From Pedobacter ginsengisoli (GTDB lineage Bacteria; Bacteroidota; Bacteroidia; Sphingobacteriales; Sphingobacteriaceae), in contig NZ_CP024091.1 in the NCBI RefSeq assembly GCF_002736205.1, positions 124,001-188,000 on the forward strand: a stretch of DNA of 64,000 nt, written 5' to 3'. The position numbers and the translations under genes were made by a program. This document shows positions 17,886-27,513 of this stretch, piece by piece. The notes beneath the pieces were generated by a model. That model had not been told where the DNA came from. It was given only the letters and a program-made list of their open reading frames with translations, and made no database searches. The first letter of the stretch is position 1. The number at the start of each line of letters is the position of its first letter.

Positions 17886-20800
17886 ATGTATAAAAAAAAT
17901 ACTGAAATAGTTTTCAGGAGGGATTCCTGTATGTTTCGACTAATATCCCTAAAGATGAGGCTAACCTATATGTTATTGTTTTTTACTGTTTTTCAGCTCA
18001 GGGCAGAAAGCTTTGCGCAGAAAATCAGTATATCTGTTCAGAATGCACAGATAACGGATGTCATTTCCGAGCTTAAGAAGCAAACGGATTTTGATTTCCT
18101 TTACAACAATGCAACTCTAAAAAATGCAAAACCGGTTACTTTGGATATCAAGAACCTAGATCTGAAAAAGGTACTTGAGCTCTGTTTTGAAAGGCAACCT
18201 TTCGACTACAAAATCCGGAATAAAACAGTGCTGATAACAGCAAAAAGGCGCTGGGATAACAACCTTTGGCAAGCTACCGAAAAATGGCAGCTGCTTAAAG
18301 GAGTTGTCAGAGATTCTGCTACAAATGAAACCCTGATAGGGGTCTCGGTTATGGTTGAAGGAACCAAGACCGGGGCGGTAACAGATAAGGATGGTAATTT
18401 TACAATAAACCATCCCGAGCCGAATTTTACTCTCATAGTTTCCTATCTGGGCTACCGTACCGAAAAGATCCCGATCAATGGACAACAATCCATCGAGATT
18501 AAAATGAGCAAGATGAACACAAGCCTGAATGAGGTTGTAGTTGTTGGCTATGGTACTCGGGTTAAAGGTGCCGTTACTGGCGCTATTTCGACAGTCAAGT
18601 CTGACGTGTTTGAGAATCGACCACTTAATAATAGTTTGGATGCTTTGCAGGGGACAGTTCCAGGATTAACCATTACCAAGGGAAGCGGGCAGCCAGGAAA
18701 TCAAAGTTACGGTATAAAAATTCGGGGTTATTCATCTGTAAGTGAAAGTGACCCTCTGATCCTGATAGACGGCATCCCCGGTGATATTGACAATATTAAT
18801 CCAAACGATATTGCCGAAATCTCTGTATTAAAAGATGCCTCTGCAGCCATATATGGGGCCCGTGCGGCTGAAGGAGTGATCATTGTGACCACAAAAAAGG
18901 GGAAAAGCGGAAAACCGGAAATTACTTATAGCGGCACTGTAGGTTTGAAAACGCCAACTTACCTAAGGAAAATTCAGAACACTTTAGAGTATGCTGAGTT
19001 TATGGACGAGGGGCTTCGCAATGCGGGTATCAACGGATTTCCGCAGGAGGTATTTGATAAAATCAAGGCTAACGCTGCACCGGAACTGGATGGCGGCTGG
19101 AATTACGGAATCACTAGTTATCCCGGCTTTTTTGGTTATACCGACTGGAACAAAGAAATCTATAAAAATTCTACTCAACAGCTGCATAACCTTTCTATAT
19201 CAGGCGGAGGAGAAAACAATAATTATGTAGTTTCTATGGGCTACAATAGAGATGAAGGATCACTCAGATTTGGGGAAAACAACTCCGAAAGATATAACCT
19301 TCGCCTCAATTATGATTTTCGGCTCACTCCCAAGTTCAATTTTGAGACAAGAACCAGTTTTGAGAATAAGTCTACTATTACACCAAGTATGCTTGGAAAT
19401 GCGCTGACTAACGTTACCCGTCAGTTTCCCTATCAGCCGGTGCGCAATCCAAATGGGCAATTCTATGGTTATCAGGGTTATGAAAACCCCGCTCAGTCTT
19501 TAGAAGAAGCCGGTACCCAGCGTGGAAGTTCGTCTAGGTTCGCCACCAATTTTAAGGCTGATTACACCATTTTGGAAGGACTTAAATTAATCGGACAGGC
19601 AGCTATCAGACTAGATTACCTTAATGATAATGGTACCAGCAGGACTTTTACGCGATATAATTATGTTGGCGGAGTTCAGGATATCAGAAATACACCAAAT
19701 TCAGCTTCTTACCTTAACCTGAAAACATTAAACCAACTGTACCAGGTATATCTTGATTATAACAAACAGTTGGGTGCTGATCATAGAATAAACTTTACGG
19801 GAGGAGGATCGATTGAAAAAACCAAAATCGAAGGCCAAACAACCTATGGCTATAATTTTATTGGCAATAACATCTTTACTTTAAATCTGGCCGACAGAAC
19901 CAAAGCTGCTTATGCCAATTTCACAGGAAGACTCAGCAATCAGGCATTGGGCTCCTATTTTGGTAGGTTCAGTTACTCTTTCAAAGAGAAACTGGTTTTA
20001 GACCTAACTGCTCGAGCCGACGGTAGTTCCAAATTCTCGCCAGATAAGCGCTGGAGTGCAGTGTTCCCATCGGCGGCATTGGCCTACAATTTATCTGAAG
20101 AAAGTTTTATTAAGTCTCTAAACACTTTTGATCTGTTAAAGCTACGTGCATCCTGGGGTAAAATGGGTAACCAGGAGATAGGAGAACTTGGCCTGTATGA
20201 TTATATTCCATTGATCGGCATAGGTGGAAATTATCCGATAGGTAGTCCTAATTCAGGCTTAACAGGGGCCAATGCTAATCCAGCATCTACCGACAGGACC
20301 TGGGAAACGATCGAAAATAAAAATATAGGTATCGACGTGGCAATGCTTAGTTCCAGATTTAATTTTTCTTTTGATTATTATAATAAAACGAACAACGACA
20401 TGCTTGTTGACATCGCTGTGCCCGCAACCTATGGTGGTAACGCACCTTCCTCAAATCAGGGTAAGTTGGTAACCAAAGGTTTTGAAACATCAGTGACATG
20501 GAAAGACAAGATGGGCGATTTTCGCTACAGCGTATCGTTACAGCTTAGTGATAGCCGTAACAAGTTGGTGGAACTTAAAAATCTGGATAATTATCAGGAA
20601 GGACTTAACAGATTCAGACAAGGGTACGGTATCTGGTCTTATTTCGGTTACGTGTACGATGGTATCATCCAGAATCAGGCGCAGCTTGATAACTATAAGA
20701 AACTTACAGGCGTTCCTGCCCGGGTTGCAATTGGCGATGTAATGTACCGTGATGTTGACGGGGATGGAAAATTGACTGCTTTTGGTGACAAATCGAAAGG

Positions 20801-21338
20801 ACTTAATGGTGATATGGTTTATCTCGGCAACCTGATTCCTCGTTACACTTTTTCATCTAACATTAGTGTCGGATATAAGCAATTAGACCTTCAGGTGTTT
20901 TTACAGGGAGTAGGGAAGAGAGATGTAAGGTACGAGGGTAACATCGCTACCCCAAATACATTTTACTGGCCTTCGTTATCTTATTACAACGGAAAGACCT
21001 GGACGCCTGAACGGACCGATGCTAAGTTCCCTCGCTACCTTCCGGGTGGTGTAGGTTACGATGACATCAGGAGCTATAATTATCGGGCTTCATCACTCAC
21101 CATGCAAAATGTTGCTTATTTAAGGTTTAAGGTAATTACCCTGGGGTATAACCTGCCGGCAAGTATTGCCAATAGTTTAAAGATGAAAACTGCCAGAATA
21201 TTTTTCAGTGGTCAGGATCTCTTTACCATTTCCAAAGGAACATTTGGTGGAAACTTTGATCCGGAGGATGGATTCAGAAACGAGGGTACTTATCCTTTCA
21301 ACAAGGTGTATTCTCTGGGCCTTACTGTTAAATTTTAA
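17886..21338 (+). CDS. SusC/RagA family TonB-linked transporter with STN signalling domain (locus 2)
   Basis: This 1150-residue protein has three possible starts (17886, 17931 and 17955); the first is kept. The signal peptide core is LTYMLLFFTVFQLRAESFAQ. It is followed by an STN domain at about 47-120 (ISISVQNAQITDVISELKKQTDFDFLY, KKVLELCF), which carries the signal to FecR. Then come a carboxypeptidase-regulatory-like domain (about 137-205), the SusC signature LNEVVVVGYGTRVKGAVTGA, the plug (LILIDGIPGDIDN, AAIYGARAAEGVIIVTTKKG) and the barrel ending in LTVKF. It is both importer and sensor for the locus 2 substrate. susD starts 11 bp downstream. Confidence 0.96.
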   Translation: MYKKNTEIVFRRDSCMFRLISLKMRLTYMLLFFTVFQLRAESFAQKISISVQNAQITDVISELKKQTDFDFLYNNATLKNAKPVTLDIKNLDLKKVLELCFERQPFDYKIRNKTVLITAKRRWDNNLWQATEKWQLLKGVVRDSATNETLIGVSVMVEGTKTGAVTDKDGNFTINHPEPNFTLIVSYLGYRTEKIPINGQQSIEIKMSKMNTSLNEVVVVGYGTRVKGAVTGAISTVKSDVFENRPLNNSLDALQGTVPGLTITKGSGQPGNQSYGIKIRGYSSVSESDPLILIDGIPGDIDNINPNDIAEISVLKDASAAIYGARAAEGVIIVTTKKGKSGKPEITYSGTVGLKTPTYLRKIQNTLEYAEFMDEGLRNAGINGFPQEVFDKIKANAAPELDGGWNYGITSYPGFFGYTDWNKEIYKNSTQQLHNLSISGGGENNNYVVSMGYNRDEGSLRFGENNSERYNLRLNYDFRLTPKFNFETRTSFENKSTITPSMLGNALTNVTRQFPYQPVRNPNGQFYGYQGYENPAQSLEEAGTQRGSSSRFATNFKADYTILEGLKLIGQAAIRLDYLNDNGTSRTFTRYNYVGGVQDIRNTPNSASYLNLKTLNQLYQVYLDYNKQLGADHRINFTGGGSIEKTKIEGQTTYGYNFIGNNIFTLNLADRTKAAYANFTGRLSNQALGSYFGRFSYSFKEKLVLDLTARADGSSKFSPDKRWSAVFPSAALAYNLSEESFIKSLNTFDLLKLRASWGKMGNQEIGELGLYDYIPLIGIGGNYPIGSPNSGLTGANANPASTDRTWETIENKNIGIDVAMLSSRFNFSFDYYNKTNNDMLVDIAVPATYGGNAPSSNQGKLVTKGFETSVTWKDKMGDFRYSVSLQLSDSRNKLVELKNLDNYQEGLNRFRQGYGIWSYFGYVYDGIIQNQAQLDNYKKLTGVPARVAIGDVMYRDVDGDGKLTAFGDKSKGLNGDMVYLGNLIPRYTFSSNISVGYKQLDLQVFLQGVGKRDVRYEGNIATPNTFYWPSLSYYNGKTWTPERTDAKFPRYLPGGVGYDDIRSYNYRASSLTMQNVAYLRFKVITLGYNLPASIANSLKMKTARIFFSGQDLFTISKGTFGGNFDPEDGFRNEGTYPFNKVYSLGLTVKF

Positions 21339-21349
21339 ACGCAAGCTTT

Positions 21350-23041
21350 ATGAAACTTAAATATATAAATCATAGAAAATTATTAATCGCTGGCGTGTTT
21401 ATACTTGCCGCGTTTTTAAATGGATGTAAAAAAGACCTCAATCTGGTTTCAGAAGATAGCATTACCGATGCTACCTTCTGGAAAACAGGTGCAGATTTTA
21501 AACTGGCAGCAAATAATCTGTATAACGGGCTTGATCGCTTTGGTTTTGAAGATACCGAATCAGATATCGCATTTAACTTCCCAAATTCTGTAAGTAACGG
21601 CAACCTGCAACCTGCTGAAACAGTAAATCTCTGGACGGATAGCTATGGCTATATCCGCTCATCCAATAACATTATTGAAAAAGGATCGGCCAATGCCGAC
21701 CAGGAAATAAAAAGGTATGTGGCAGAAGCCAAATTCTTCAGGGCATGGTATTACTGGAAATTACTTAGGCTCTATGGAGGCGTGCCTTTAATTACAAAAG
21801 TTTTAGCCACCAATGATCCTGCTTTGTTTGCCCCAAGATCAAGCAGAACGGAAACCGTTGATTTTATAATGAAAGATTTGCAGGAAGCCAAAGCCGACTT
21901 GCCTTTGCAGTCGGCATTAGCTTCTGCTGATGTCGGCCGGATTACTCAGGGTGCAGCACTTGCTTTAACGGCACGTGTGGCATTATTTGAAGGAACGTGG
22001 GGGAAATTCAGGGCCGATGGCAATGCGACGAAATATCTCGATGCTGCCATTACCGCTTCACGAGACCTCATTAATAGTGGTACCTATGGCCTCTATACGG
22101 ATAAAGGGGAGCAAAGTTATCGCTATTTGTTTTTAGAAAATGGCGATGATTCCCGTGAATCAATACTAGATCGGAGATACGCTCGGAATATTCTAGGTCA
22201 TGACATTCCTTATCAGTATGATGGAAATGGATATAACCCAACCAGAAAGATGGTAGATCTTTATCTGGATAAGAATGGATTGCCAATTACCTCTCCAGGA
22301 ACAGTCTTTAAAGGATACGGCACATTCGTCTCTGAATTTCAGGACAGGGACCCTCGGATGACAATGACTATGATCATTCCCGGAACATTAACCAACAGGG
22401 TTTTCTTCCCCGTAACTAAGATCGCCAATTGGCCCGATAAGCCACAGCGTAATTTCAATACCGGATATATATTGTATAAATATATGTCGGAAGACCCACT
22501 TGCCAATAATTCCGGACAGAATGGAGATGCCAGTATATTTGACTTTGACCGACATCTTATTCGTTATGCTGAAGTATTGCTCATCTATGCAGAAGCAGTT
22601 TTTGAAAAGGCTGGCGCTATAAGTGACGGCGACCTCGATCTTTCTATTAATAAACTCAGGGATCGTGCGGGTATGCCACATCTGACCAACACTTTTGTAG
22701 CTGCCCACAACCTTGACATGAGAAACGAGATCAGGAGAGAAAGAACCGTTGAGCTTACTTTGGAAGGATTCCGTTATGACGATTTGCGAAGATGGAAAAC
22801 TGCCGAGACGGAATTGCCGCAGGATGTTAAAGGAATTAAGATCACAGGTTCTGAATGGGCTTCCAAAACACCTTACAGCGATCCAAGTTACCTGACCAAG
22901 GTAGATGCAAATGGGTTTCTGATTGCTGAAAAAAGCAGAAAGTTCGATCCGAATAAGGATTACCTTCAGCCGCTTCCAACTAAAGAGGTCGCCTTCTATC
23001 AGGCCAACGGTCACAAATTAGAACAAAATCCCGGGTGGTAG
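21350..23041 (+). CDS. SusD/RagB family substrate-binding lipoprotein (locus 2)
   Basis: This 563-residue lipoprotein has lipobox FLNGC (Cys26) followed by KKDLNLVSEDSITDATFWK, the classic SusD N-terminus. Helical repeats (EAKFFRAWYYWKLLRLYGGVPLIT), HLIRYAEVLLIYAEAVFE, LRDRAGMP and LTLEGFRYDDLRRW follow, and it ends K-L-E-Q-N-P-G-W. It forms the surface lid over the STN-type SusC. A strong GC-rich hairpin with a T-run begins 16 bp after its stop, so transcription of the two genes beyond is probably reduced relative to susCD. Confidence 0.96.
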   Translation: MKLKYINHRKLLIAGVFILAAFLNGCKKDLNLVSEDSITDATFWKTGADFKLAANNLYNGLDRFGFEDTESDIAFNFPNSVSNGNLQPAETVNLWTDSYGYIRSSNNIIEKGSANADQEIKRYVAEAKFFRAWYYWKLLRLYGGVPLITKVLATNDPALFAPRSSRTETVDFIMKDLQEAKADLPLQSALASADVGRITQGAALALTARVALFEGTWGKFRADGNATKYLDAAITASRDLINSGTYGLYTDKGEQSYRYLFLENGDDSRESILDRRYARNILGHDIPYQYDGNGYNPTRKMVDLYLDKNGLPITSPGTVFKGYGTFVSEFQDRDPRMTMTMIIPGTLTNRVFFPVTKIANWPDKPQRNFNTGYILYKYMSEDPLANNSGQNGDASIFDFDRHLIRYAEVLLIYAEAVFEKAGAISDGDLDLSINKLRDRAGMPHLTNTFVAAHNLDMRNEIRRERTVELTLEGFRYDDLRRWKTAETELPQDVKGIKITGSEWASKTPYSDPSYLTKVDANGFLIAEKSRKFDPNKDYLQPLPTKEVAFYQANGHKLEQNPGW

Positions 23042-23056
23042 AATAATATACGCTCG

Positions 23057-23086
23057 AGCCGGCCGACGGAAGTCGGCTGGCTTTTT
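23057..23086 (+). terminator. Intrinsic terminator between susD and the next gene (locus 2)
   Basis: AGCCGGCCGAC (23057-23067) pairs with GTCGGCTGGCT (23072-23082) with one G-T pair. The loop is a GNRA-type GGAA and the stem is followed by a T5 run. It lies 16 nt after susD and 12 nt before the next start codon. Because the downstream genes appear to belong to the locus, partial read-through is likely. Confidence 0.85.
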
Positions 23087-23097
23087 ATAATAGAAAA

Positions 23098-24462
23098 ATG
23101 AATTATATGTTAAAAAAAGCAGCTTTATTAAACTTTGTATTTGTATGTTTTATGTCCTTCGCATTTGGGCAAACAAACAAGCCAGCTCCTGAGGCACTCA
23201 TGGGTCATCGGTTTCTAACCTTTAATACAATCATCCGGGTAAACCAGATCGAAGTATCGAGGGATCGCAATGTTGGTGAAGATGAGCGTGCACTACATAC
23301 ACCTGAAAAAGTTCTCGCCTTTAGAGAAGCAGTAGAAGAGGGCTTCCCCGGTGCCAGAATGACCTGGGCATTCAGTTGGCTCGCGCTAAATGATAGTACA
23401 GAGAACTATAAAGAAATCCGGAAATTAGTGGTGGGTTATCACCATAAATATGGAGATGAAATAACCTTTATTCCGGGAGCTTATTTTGCAAATGCTTATA
23501 ACGATGTTGAGCAGGTAAACAAAGACTTGCACGATGGTCTTACCTTGATAAGTAAAATGGTTGGAAATGGCTATCGTCCGCTCAGTGTAGTGGCTGGCTT
23601 TCTTTCCGCAAAAAATCAGGAATACCTGGCCGAAAAGGAAAATATCCATGTATGTCAGGGTAATATCTGGAGCCAGTTTGCAATCGACAATCAGGATGGC
23701 GATGGCTCAGTTTGTTATCCTTTTTACCCTTCAAAAGAACACTTTTGCAAGCCTGCCCAAAATAAAAGTGATTTTATTGATTGTGTTAACCTCGATGGCT
23801 GGACAGTTGATTTCTTAGCCGCAAGGCGACAAGGTTTCGCAGAAGGTTTTAACAGTCGTATGGGGGTTGGCCCGATTGAAACATTAGGAAAACACGGAAA
23901 CGATATTGGTTTGCAGGAAATGCTTCACTCTACAGCCATCCATTTCGATAAGGGGTTTGATTTGAATGGCTTTGGCTGGGTAACCAATTGCTGGGAATTG
24001 TCTTTGCCTTATGATGCTGCCCGATTGAAGGATTGGTTAAGCAATGTTAAAAAACGCTGGCCTGATACCAAAATGATTACACAAGGAGAGTTTGGTATGC
24101 TTTGGAGAGCACATTACAAAAGCAATAATTTCAATTACCAATTTGTGGAGAGGGGATCCGGAATTGGCGGCTCTGATGCCAATATGGAGATTCACTGGTT
24201 TATGAATAAAAATTTTAGATTAGCACTGCTGAAAGATTGGAAACTTAATACGCCAAAACTCGTTATAGATTTTACCCGCTATGATTTGAAGGCTGCTGAA
24301 CCAGTTGGAATGACCAGAAGGTGGAGCCTGATGGGAGATATTAATCAAAAACAAACAAGACCTCAGGATAAGCCTGTTCTGCTAAGTGAGATGCCTAAAA
24401 AATCAAATTTGATCATAAAAAAACGATACCCATCTTTATATACACACACGAATGAAAAATAA
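23098..24462 (+). CDS. Secreted DUF3863/DUF3864-like protein (locus 2)
   Basis: This 454-residue protein has a signal peptide (LLNFVFVCFMSFAFGQ); ATG at 23098 or 23107 would both serve. The mature part resembles the DUF3863/DUF3864 proteins of Bacteroidetes, recalled from their pattern and not searched. Visible blocks are LTFNTIIRVNQIEVSRDR, ARMTWAFSWLALND, YGDEITFIPGAYF, VCQGNIWSQFAIDNQDGDGS and CYPFYPSKEHFCKP. The strand-helix pattern suggests a (beta/alpha) barrel of the polysaccharide deacetylase kind, but no NodB metal triad can be picked out with confidence. It overlaps the next gene by 11 bp, so translation of the pair is probably coupled. It may process the locus 2 substrate; the reaction is unknown. 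Confidence 0.75.
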   Translation: MNYMLKKAALLNFVFVCFMSFAFGQTNKPAPEALMGHRFLTFNTIIRVNQIEVSRDRNVGEDERALHTPEKVLAFREAVEEGFPGARMTWAFSWLALNDSTENYKEIRKLVVGYHHKYGDEITFIPGAYFANAYNDVEQVNKDLHDGLTLISKMVGNGYRPLSVVAGFLSAKNQEYLAEKENIHVCQGNIWSQFAIDNQDGDGSVCYPFYPSKEHFCKPAQNKSDFIDCVNLDGWTVDFLAARRQGFAEGFNSRMGVGPIETLGKHGNDIGLQEMLHSTAIHFDKGFDLNGFGWVTNCWELSLPYDAARLKDWLSNVKKRWPDTKMITQGEFGMLWRAHYKSNNFNYQFVERGSGIGGSDANMEIHWFMNKNFRLALLKDWKLNTPKLVIDFTRYDLKAAEPVGMTRRWSLMGDINQKQTRPQDKPVLLSEMPKKSNLIIKKRYPSLYTHTNEK

Positions 24463-26146
24463 TTTTAACAAACAATTTCTGGGATTTATCCTCGGCATGA
24501 TCGGTTTGATCTTCTTATCTTCTTTCAGCATTAAGAAAGTATTGATGAAAGGGGCAGAGAAACCTAAACCTAAAATAGTGAATATTGTAAATTTTATCAG
24601 GCTTCTCGAACCAAGAGACCCTAAAATCACCCAGCAGGTTCTGTACGAAACAGTAGTAAAGCAGGTTGAGATGATGAAAAAGTACCATCTCGGTGGAAGT
24701 TTTTTACTTCAATATGATGCACTTATGGATGCCAGGTATCAGCGTCTGCTAAAGGATTTACCCAAAGGAACGTTCGAAATTGGTGCCTGGTGGGAGCTCC
24801 CACAGCCATTAATTGAAAAGGCTGGTTTGAAATGGCGCGGAAGATATGCCTGGGACTGGCATGCAGACGTAGGTTTTGCAACGGGCTACACCCCTCAGGA
24901 AAGGGAAAAAATCATTGATGTCTATATGGCCGACTTCAAAAATATATTTGGGTATTACCCCAAATCTGTTGCGTCATGGTTTATTGATGCACATAGTTTG
25001 AATTACATGTACGAAAAATACAAGATCGTTGCTTCTGCGAACTGTAAGGATCAATATGGTACGGATGGATATACGTTATGGGGTGGATATTGGAACCAGG
25101 CTTATTACTCAAGCAAAATCAACTCCTATATGCCGGCACAGAACGAAAAGAACCAAATCCCTGTCCCTATTTTCAGAATGCTGGGTAGCGACCCGATACG
25201 TCAATACGATACAGGGATCAATTCCAGCAGACAAGGTGTAATTACACTAGAGCCTGTATATCCCGAAGCCGGTGGGGATGCCAATTGGGTAAACTGGTTC
25301 TTAAAAGAATTTACAGAGGGCGAATCGATGGAATTCAATTATACCCAGGCAGGGCAGGAAAATTCCTTTACCTGGGATGCAATGAAGAAAGGCTTTGAGA
25401 TACAGCTGCCCTTGCTTGCACGCTTAAGAGATGAAAAAAAGATAAAAGTAGAAACGCTGGAAGAGTCTGGTTTGTGGTTTAAGAAGAATTACAAAACCAC
25501 ACCAGCTACGTCTTTTGTTGTAAATAAAGATCTGGACAATAGCGATCTGAAAACAGTTTGGTTCAACAGCCGCTTTTACAGACTTAATTTTTTATGGGAA
25601 GATGGTGGCCTGAGGGTTCGCGACATCCACCTGTTTGACGAGAAATTTCCTTCAGTTTACACCACAGAGAAAGCTACTTCTAATGAATGTACTTTTTTCA
25701 CACTTCCCGTTGTGGATGGCTATCTGTGGAGCAAGCCGCATAACCTGGCAGGATTAAGGTTTAAGGCCATGATCAAAGGAAAAGAGGAAATGCTTGAAGG
25801 CGAAGATCCGGTGATCTCCAATGAAGTAAAAGGTCAGCTTAAGATCTCCTGGCCATTAAAAACTCAAAAAGGCACCATTCAGATCGATATGAATGAAAAA
25901 CAAACAAAGATCACGTTAATAGGCGGAGGAAATGCGCTTAACTGGTATCTGGACCTAACAACCGCAGGTAATTTTCCACTGCCTTTTAAAGAAATTAATC
26001 CTCAACGCATTGATGCAGAATTTGAGCATATGAAGTATGGAATATCTGCTAAACAAGGTACGTTTACCAAACCCGGCGGAGAAACCGTATTCAGAATATC
26101 ACCCAAAGCAAATACCATTGTACTAGACCTTAGTAACGGTAATTAA
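24452..26146 (+). CDS. Secreted or membrane-anchored protein of unknown function, barrel plus beta-sandwich (locus 2)
   Basis: This 564-residue protein begins with one hydrophobic segment (FLGFILGMIGLIFLSSFSI), a signal peptide or anchor. The first ~320 residues alternate strands and helices like a polysaccharide deacetylase or GH57/GH38-type barrel: VNFIRLLEPRDP, FLLQYDALMD, FEIGAWWELPQP, WDWHADVGFATGY, SVASWFIDAHSLNYM and DGYTLWGGYWNQAYY. The C-terminal ~200 residues look all-beta. I do not recognise a named family. The carboxylates and His in WDWHADVGF, FIDAH and EFTEGESMEF could be catalytic. Its start overlaps the upstream stop by 11 bp. It probably works with that partner on the same substrate. 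Confidence 0.7.
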   Translation: MKNNFNKQFLGFILGMIGLIFLSSFSIKKVLMKGAEKPKPKIVNIVNFIRLLEPRDPKITQQVLYETVVKQVEMMKKYHLGGSFLLQYDALMDARYQRLLKDLPKGTFEIGAWWELPQPLIEKAGLKWRGRYAWDWHADVGFATGYTPQEREKIIDVYMADFKNIFGYYPKSVASWFIDAHSLNYMYEKYKIVASANCKDQYGTDGYTLWGGYWNQAYYSSKINSYMPAQNEKNQIPVPIFRMLGSDPIRQYDTGINSSRQGVITLEPVYPEAGGDANWVNWFLKEFTEGESMEFNYTQAGQENSFTWDAMKKGFEIQLPLLARLRDEKKIKVETLEESGLWFKKNYKTTPATSFVVNKDLDNSDLKTVWFNSRFYRLNFLWEDGGLRVRDIHLFDEKFPSVYTTEKATSNECTFFTLPVVDGYLWSKPHNLAGLRFKAMIKGKEEMLEGEDPVISNEVKGQLKISWPLKTQKGTIQIDMNEKQTKITLIGGGNALNWYLDLTTAGNFPLPFKEINPQRIDAEFEHMKYGISAKQGTFTKPGGETVFRISPKANTIVLDLSNGN

Positions 26147-26163
26147 AGAACCCAAATTTGCTG

Positions 26164-26199
26164 AGCGCTACACTATCCATACGGAATTGTAGCGCTTTA
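26164..26199 (+). terminator. Probable terminator of locus 2
   Basis: AGCGCTACA (26164-26172) pairs perfectly with TGTAGCGCT (26188-26196) around a 15-nt loop and is followed by TTTATT. It lies 17 nt after the stop of the last locus 2 gene. The T-run is weak. Confidence 0.6.
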
Positions 26200-26290
26200 T
26201 TGCTATAATTAGTTTAATATTTGCATTTTTACAACGAAAAGTGCGGAGGTATAAAAGCACTTTTACTAAGTTAAAATTTATTGCAAGAGG

Positions 26291-27511
26291 TTGAATACAG
26301 AATATTTCATAGCAGGGCGTATTGCCATAAAATCAGAGCGCACATTCTCAAAACTAATAGTTCGTATTGCTATAGCTGGAGTAATGCTCAGTCTTGCTGT
26401 AATGATGCTTTCCGTTGCAATCATTAAAGGCTTTAAAACCGAGATCCAGGAAAAAGTAAGAGGTTACATTGGCGATGTAAGAATCTTTAAGTTCGATCTT
26501 AACAATTCATTTGAACTATCGCCTTTTGTGCCTGAGCCTGCAACCATTGCCAGACTCAAAAGCAATCCCGAAATCGAATATTTCCAACCTTATGCAACAA
26601 AACCGGCTATCATTTCTGCCAACGATGAAGTTGAAGGGATAAATTTTAAAGGCATAGATAAGACCTTTAACTGGGATTATATACGTAAACACCTGGTAAG
26701 CGGAACAGTCATAAATTTTGCCGATAGTGCTGCCGCAACTAAGCAGATTATGATATCTCAATTTACCGCAAACCGGCTAAAACTAAAAACAGGCGATAAC
26801 TTTATCATGCATTTTGTGCAGGATCCTCCCCGTCGCCGCCCGTTTAAAATAGTAGGAATTTATGATATAGGAGTAGAAGAGATCGACAAAGGTTTTGTAT
26901 TAGGAGACCTCAACCTGATCCGTCGTTTAAACAATTGGAAACCCAACGAAATAGGGGGTATAGAGATCAGAGTTAAAGATTTTTCCAAACTTAGAACCAT
27001 CTCTACAAACATCTATACCAATCTGGAAACAAGATTAAAATCAGAGTCGGTCCAGGAGTATTTTCCTGCAATTTTTACCTGGCTGTCCCTGTTAGATGTA
27101 AACACCAAAATTATCCTTGCATTAATGATGGTAGTGGGCGTAATCAATATGATCACCGCTTTGTTAATCATGATACTGGAACGTACCAATATGATCGGTA
27201 TGCTCAAAACCTTCGGTATGACCGATTTTAGTGTAATGAAAATATTCCTCTACAATGCACTTTACCTTGTAGGAATTGGAGTTGTACTGGGCAATATTCT
27301 AGGTCTTGGCTTAGCCTTTTTGCAAACCCATACGCATATCTTTAAATTAGATCAGGCATCTTACTACCTGTCGTATGTACCAATTGAAGTACAGTTTTTA
27401 GATGTGTTACTACTAAACATCTGTACAATTGTAATCTGCTTTGTAGTACTCATAATCCCATCATTACTGGTTAGCAGAATAAGTCCGTTAAAGGCCATCA
27501 GGTTTAAATAA
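26291..27511 (+). CDS. LolC/LolE-like FtsX-family ABC transporter permease
   Basis: This 406-residue inner-membrane protein has a first helix at about residues 23-45, a large periplasmic domain (MacB-type, about 50-255) and three C-terminal helices (about 270-295, 320-345, 370-400). The ending LLVSRISPLKAIRFK is typical of FtsX permeases. Members with this N-terminus (MNTEYFIAGRIA) act in lipoprotein release from the inner membrane or in related export. A TTG start is chosen at 26291, because the frame is closed by TAA at 26267 with no ATG between and this start gives the usual N-terminus. The ATPase is not adjacent. It converges on the BstA-like gene with 2 bp between stops. Confidence 0.88.
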   Translation: MNTEYFIAGRIAIKSERTFSKLIVRIAIAGVMLSLAVMMLSVAIIKGFKTEIQEKVRGYIGDVRIFKFDLNNSFELSPFVPEPATIARLKSNPEIEYFQPYATKPAIISANDEVEGINFKGIDKTFNWDYIRKHLVSGTVINFADSAAATKQIMISQFTANRLKLKTGDNFIMHFVQDPPRRRPFKIVGIYDIGVEEIDKGFVLGDLNLIRRLNNWKPNEIGGIEIRVKDFSKLRTISTNIYTNLETRLKSESVQEYFPAIFTWLSLLDVNTKIILALMMVVGVINMITALLIMILERTNMIGMLKTFGMTDFSVMKIFLYNALYLVGIGVVLGNILGLGLAFLQTHTHIFKLDQASYYLSYVPIEVQFLDVLLLNICTIVICFVVLIIPSLLVSRISPLKAIRFK

Positions 27512-27513
27512 AC

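Noticed and set aside
22388..23014. 208-residue frame opposite susD of locus 2
   Set aside because: It is antisense to a complete SusD gene with all family landmarks.
15728..26146. Higher GC content in locus 2 as a sign of recent transfer
   Set aside because: Hand counts on single 60-base lines gave about 38-48% in locus 2 and 30-53% elsewhere, so the difference is within noise. A sliding-window calculation would be needed.
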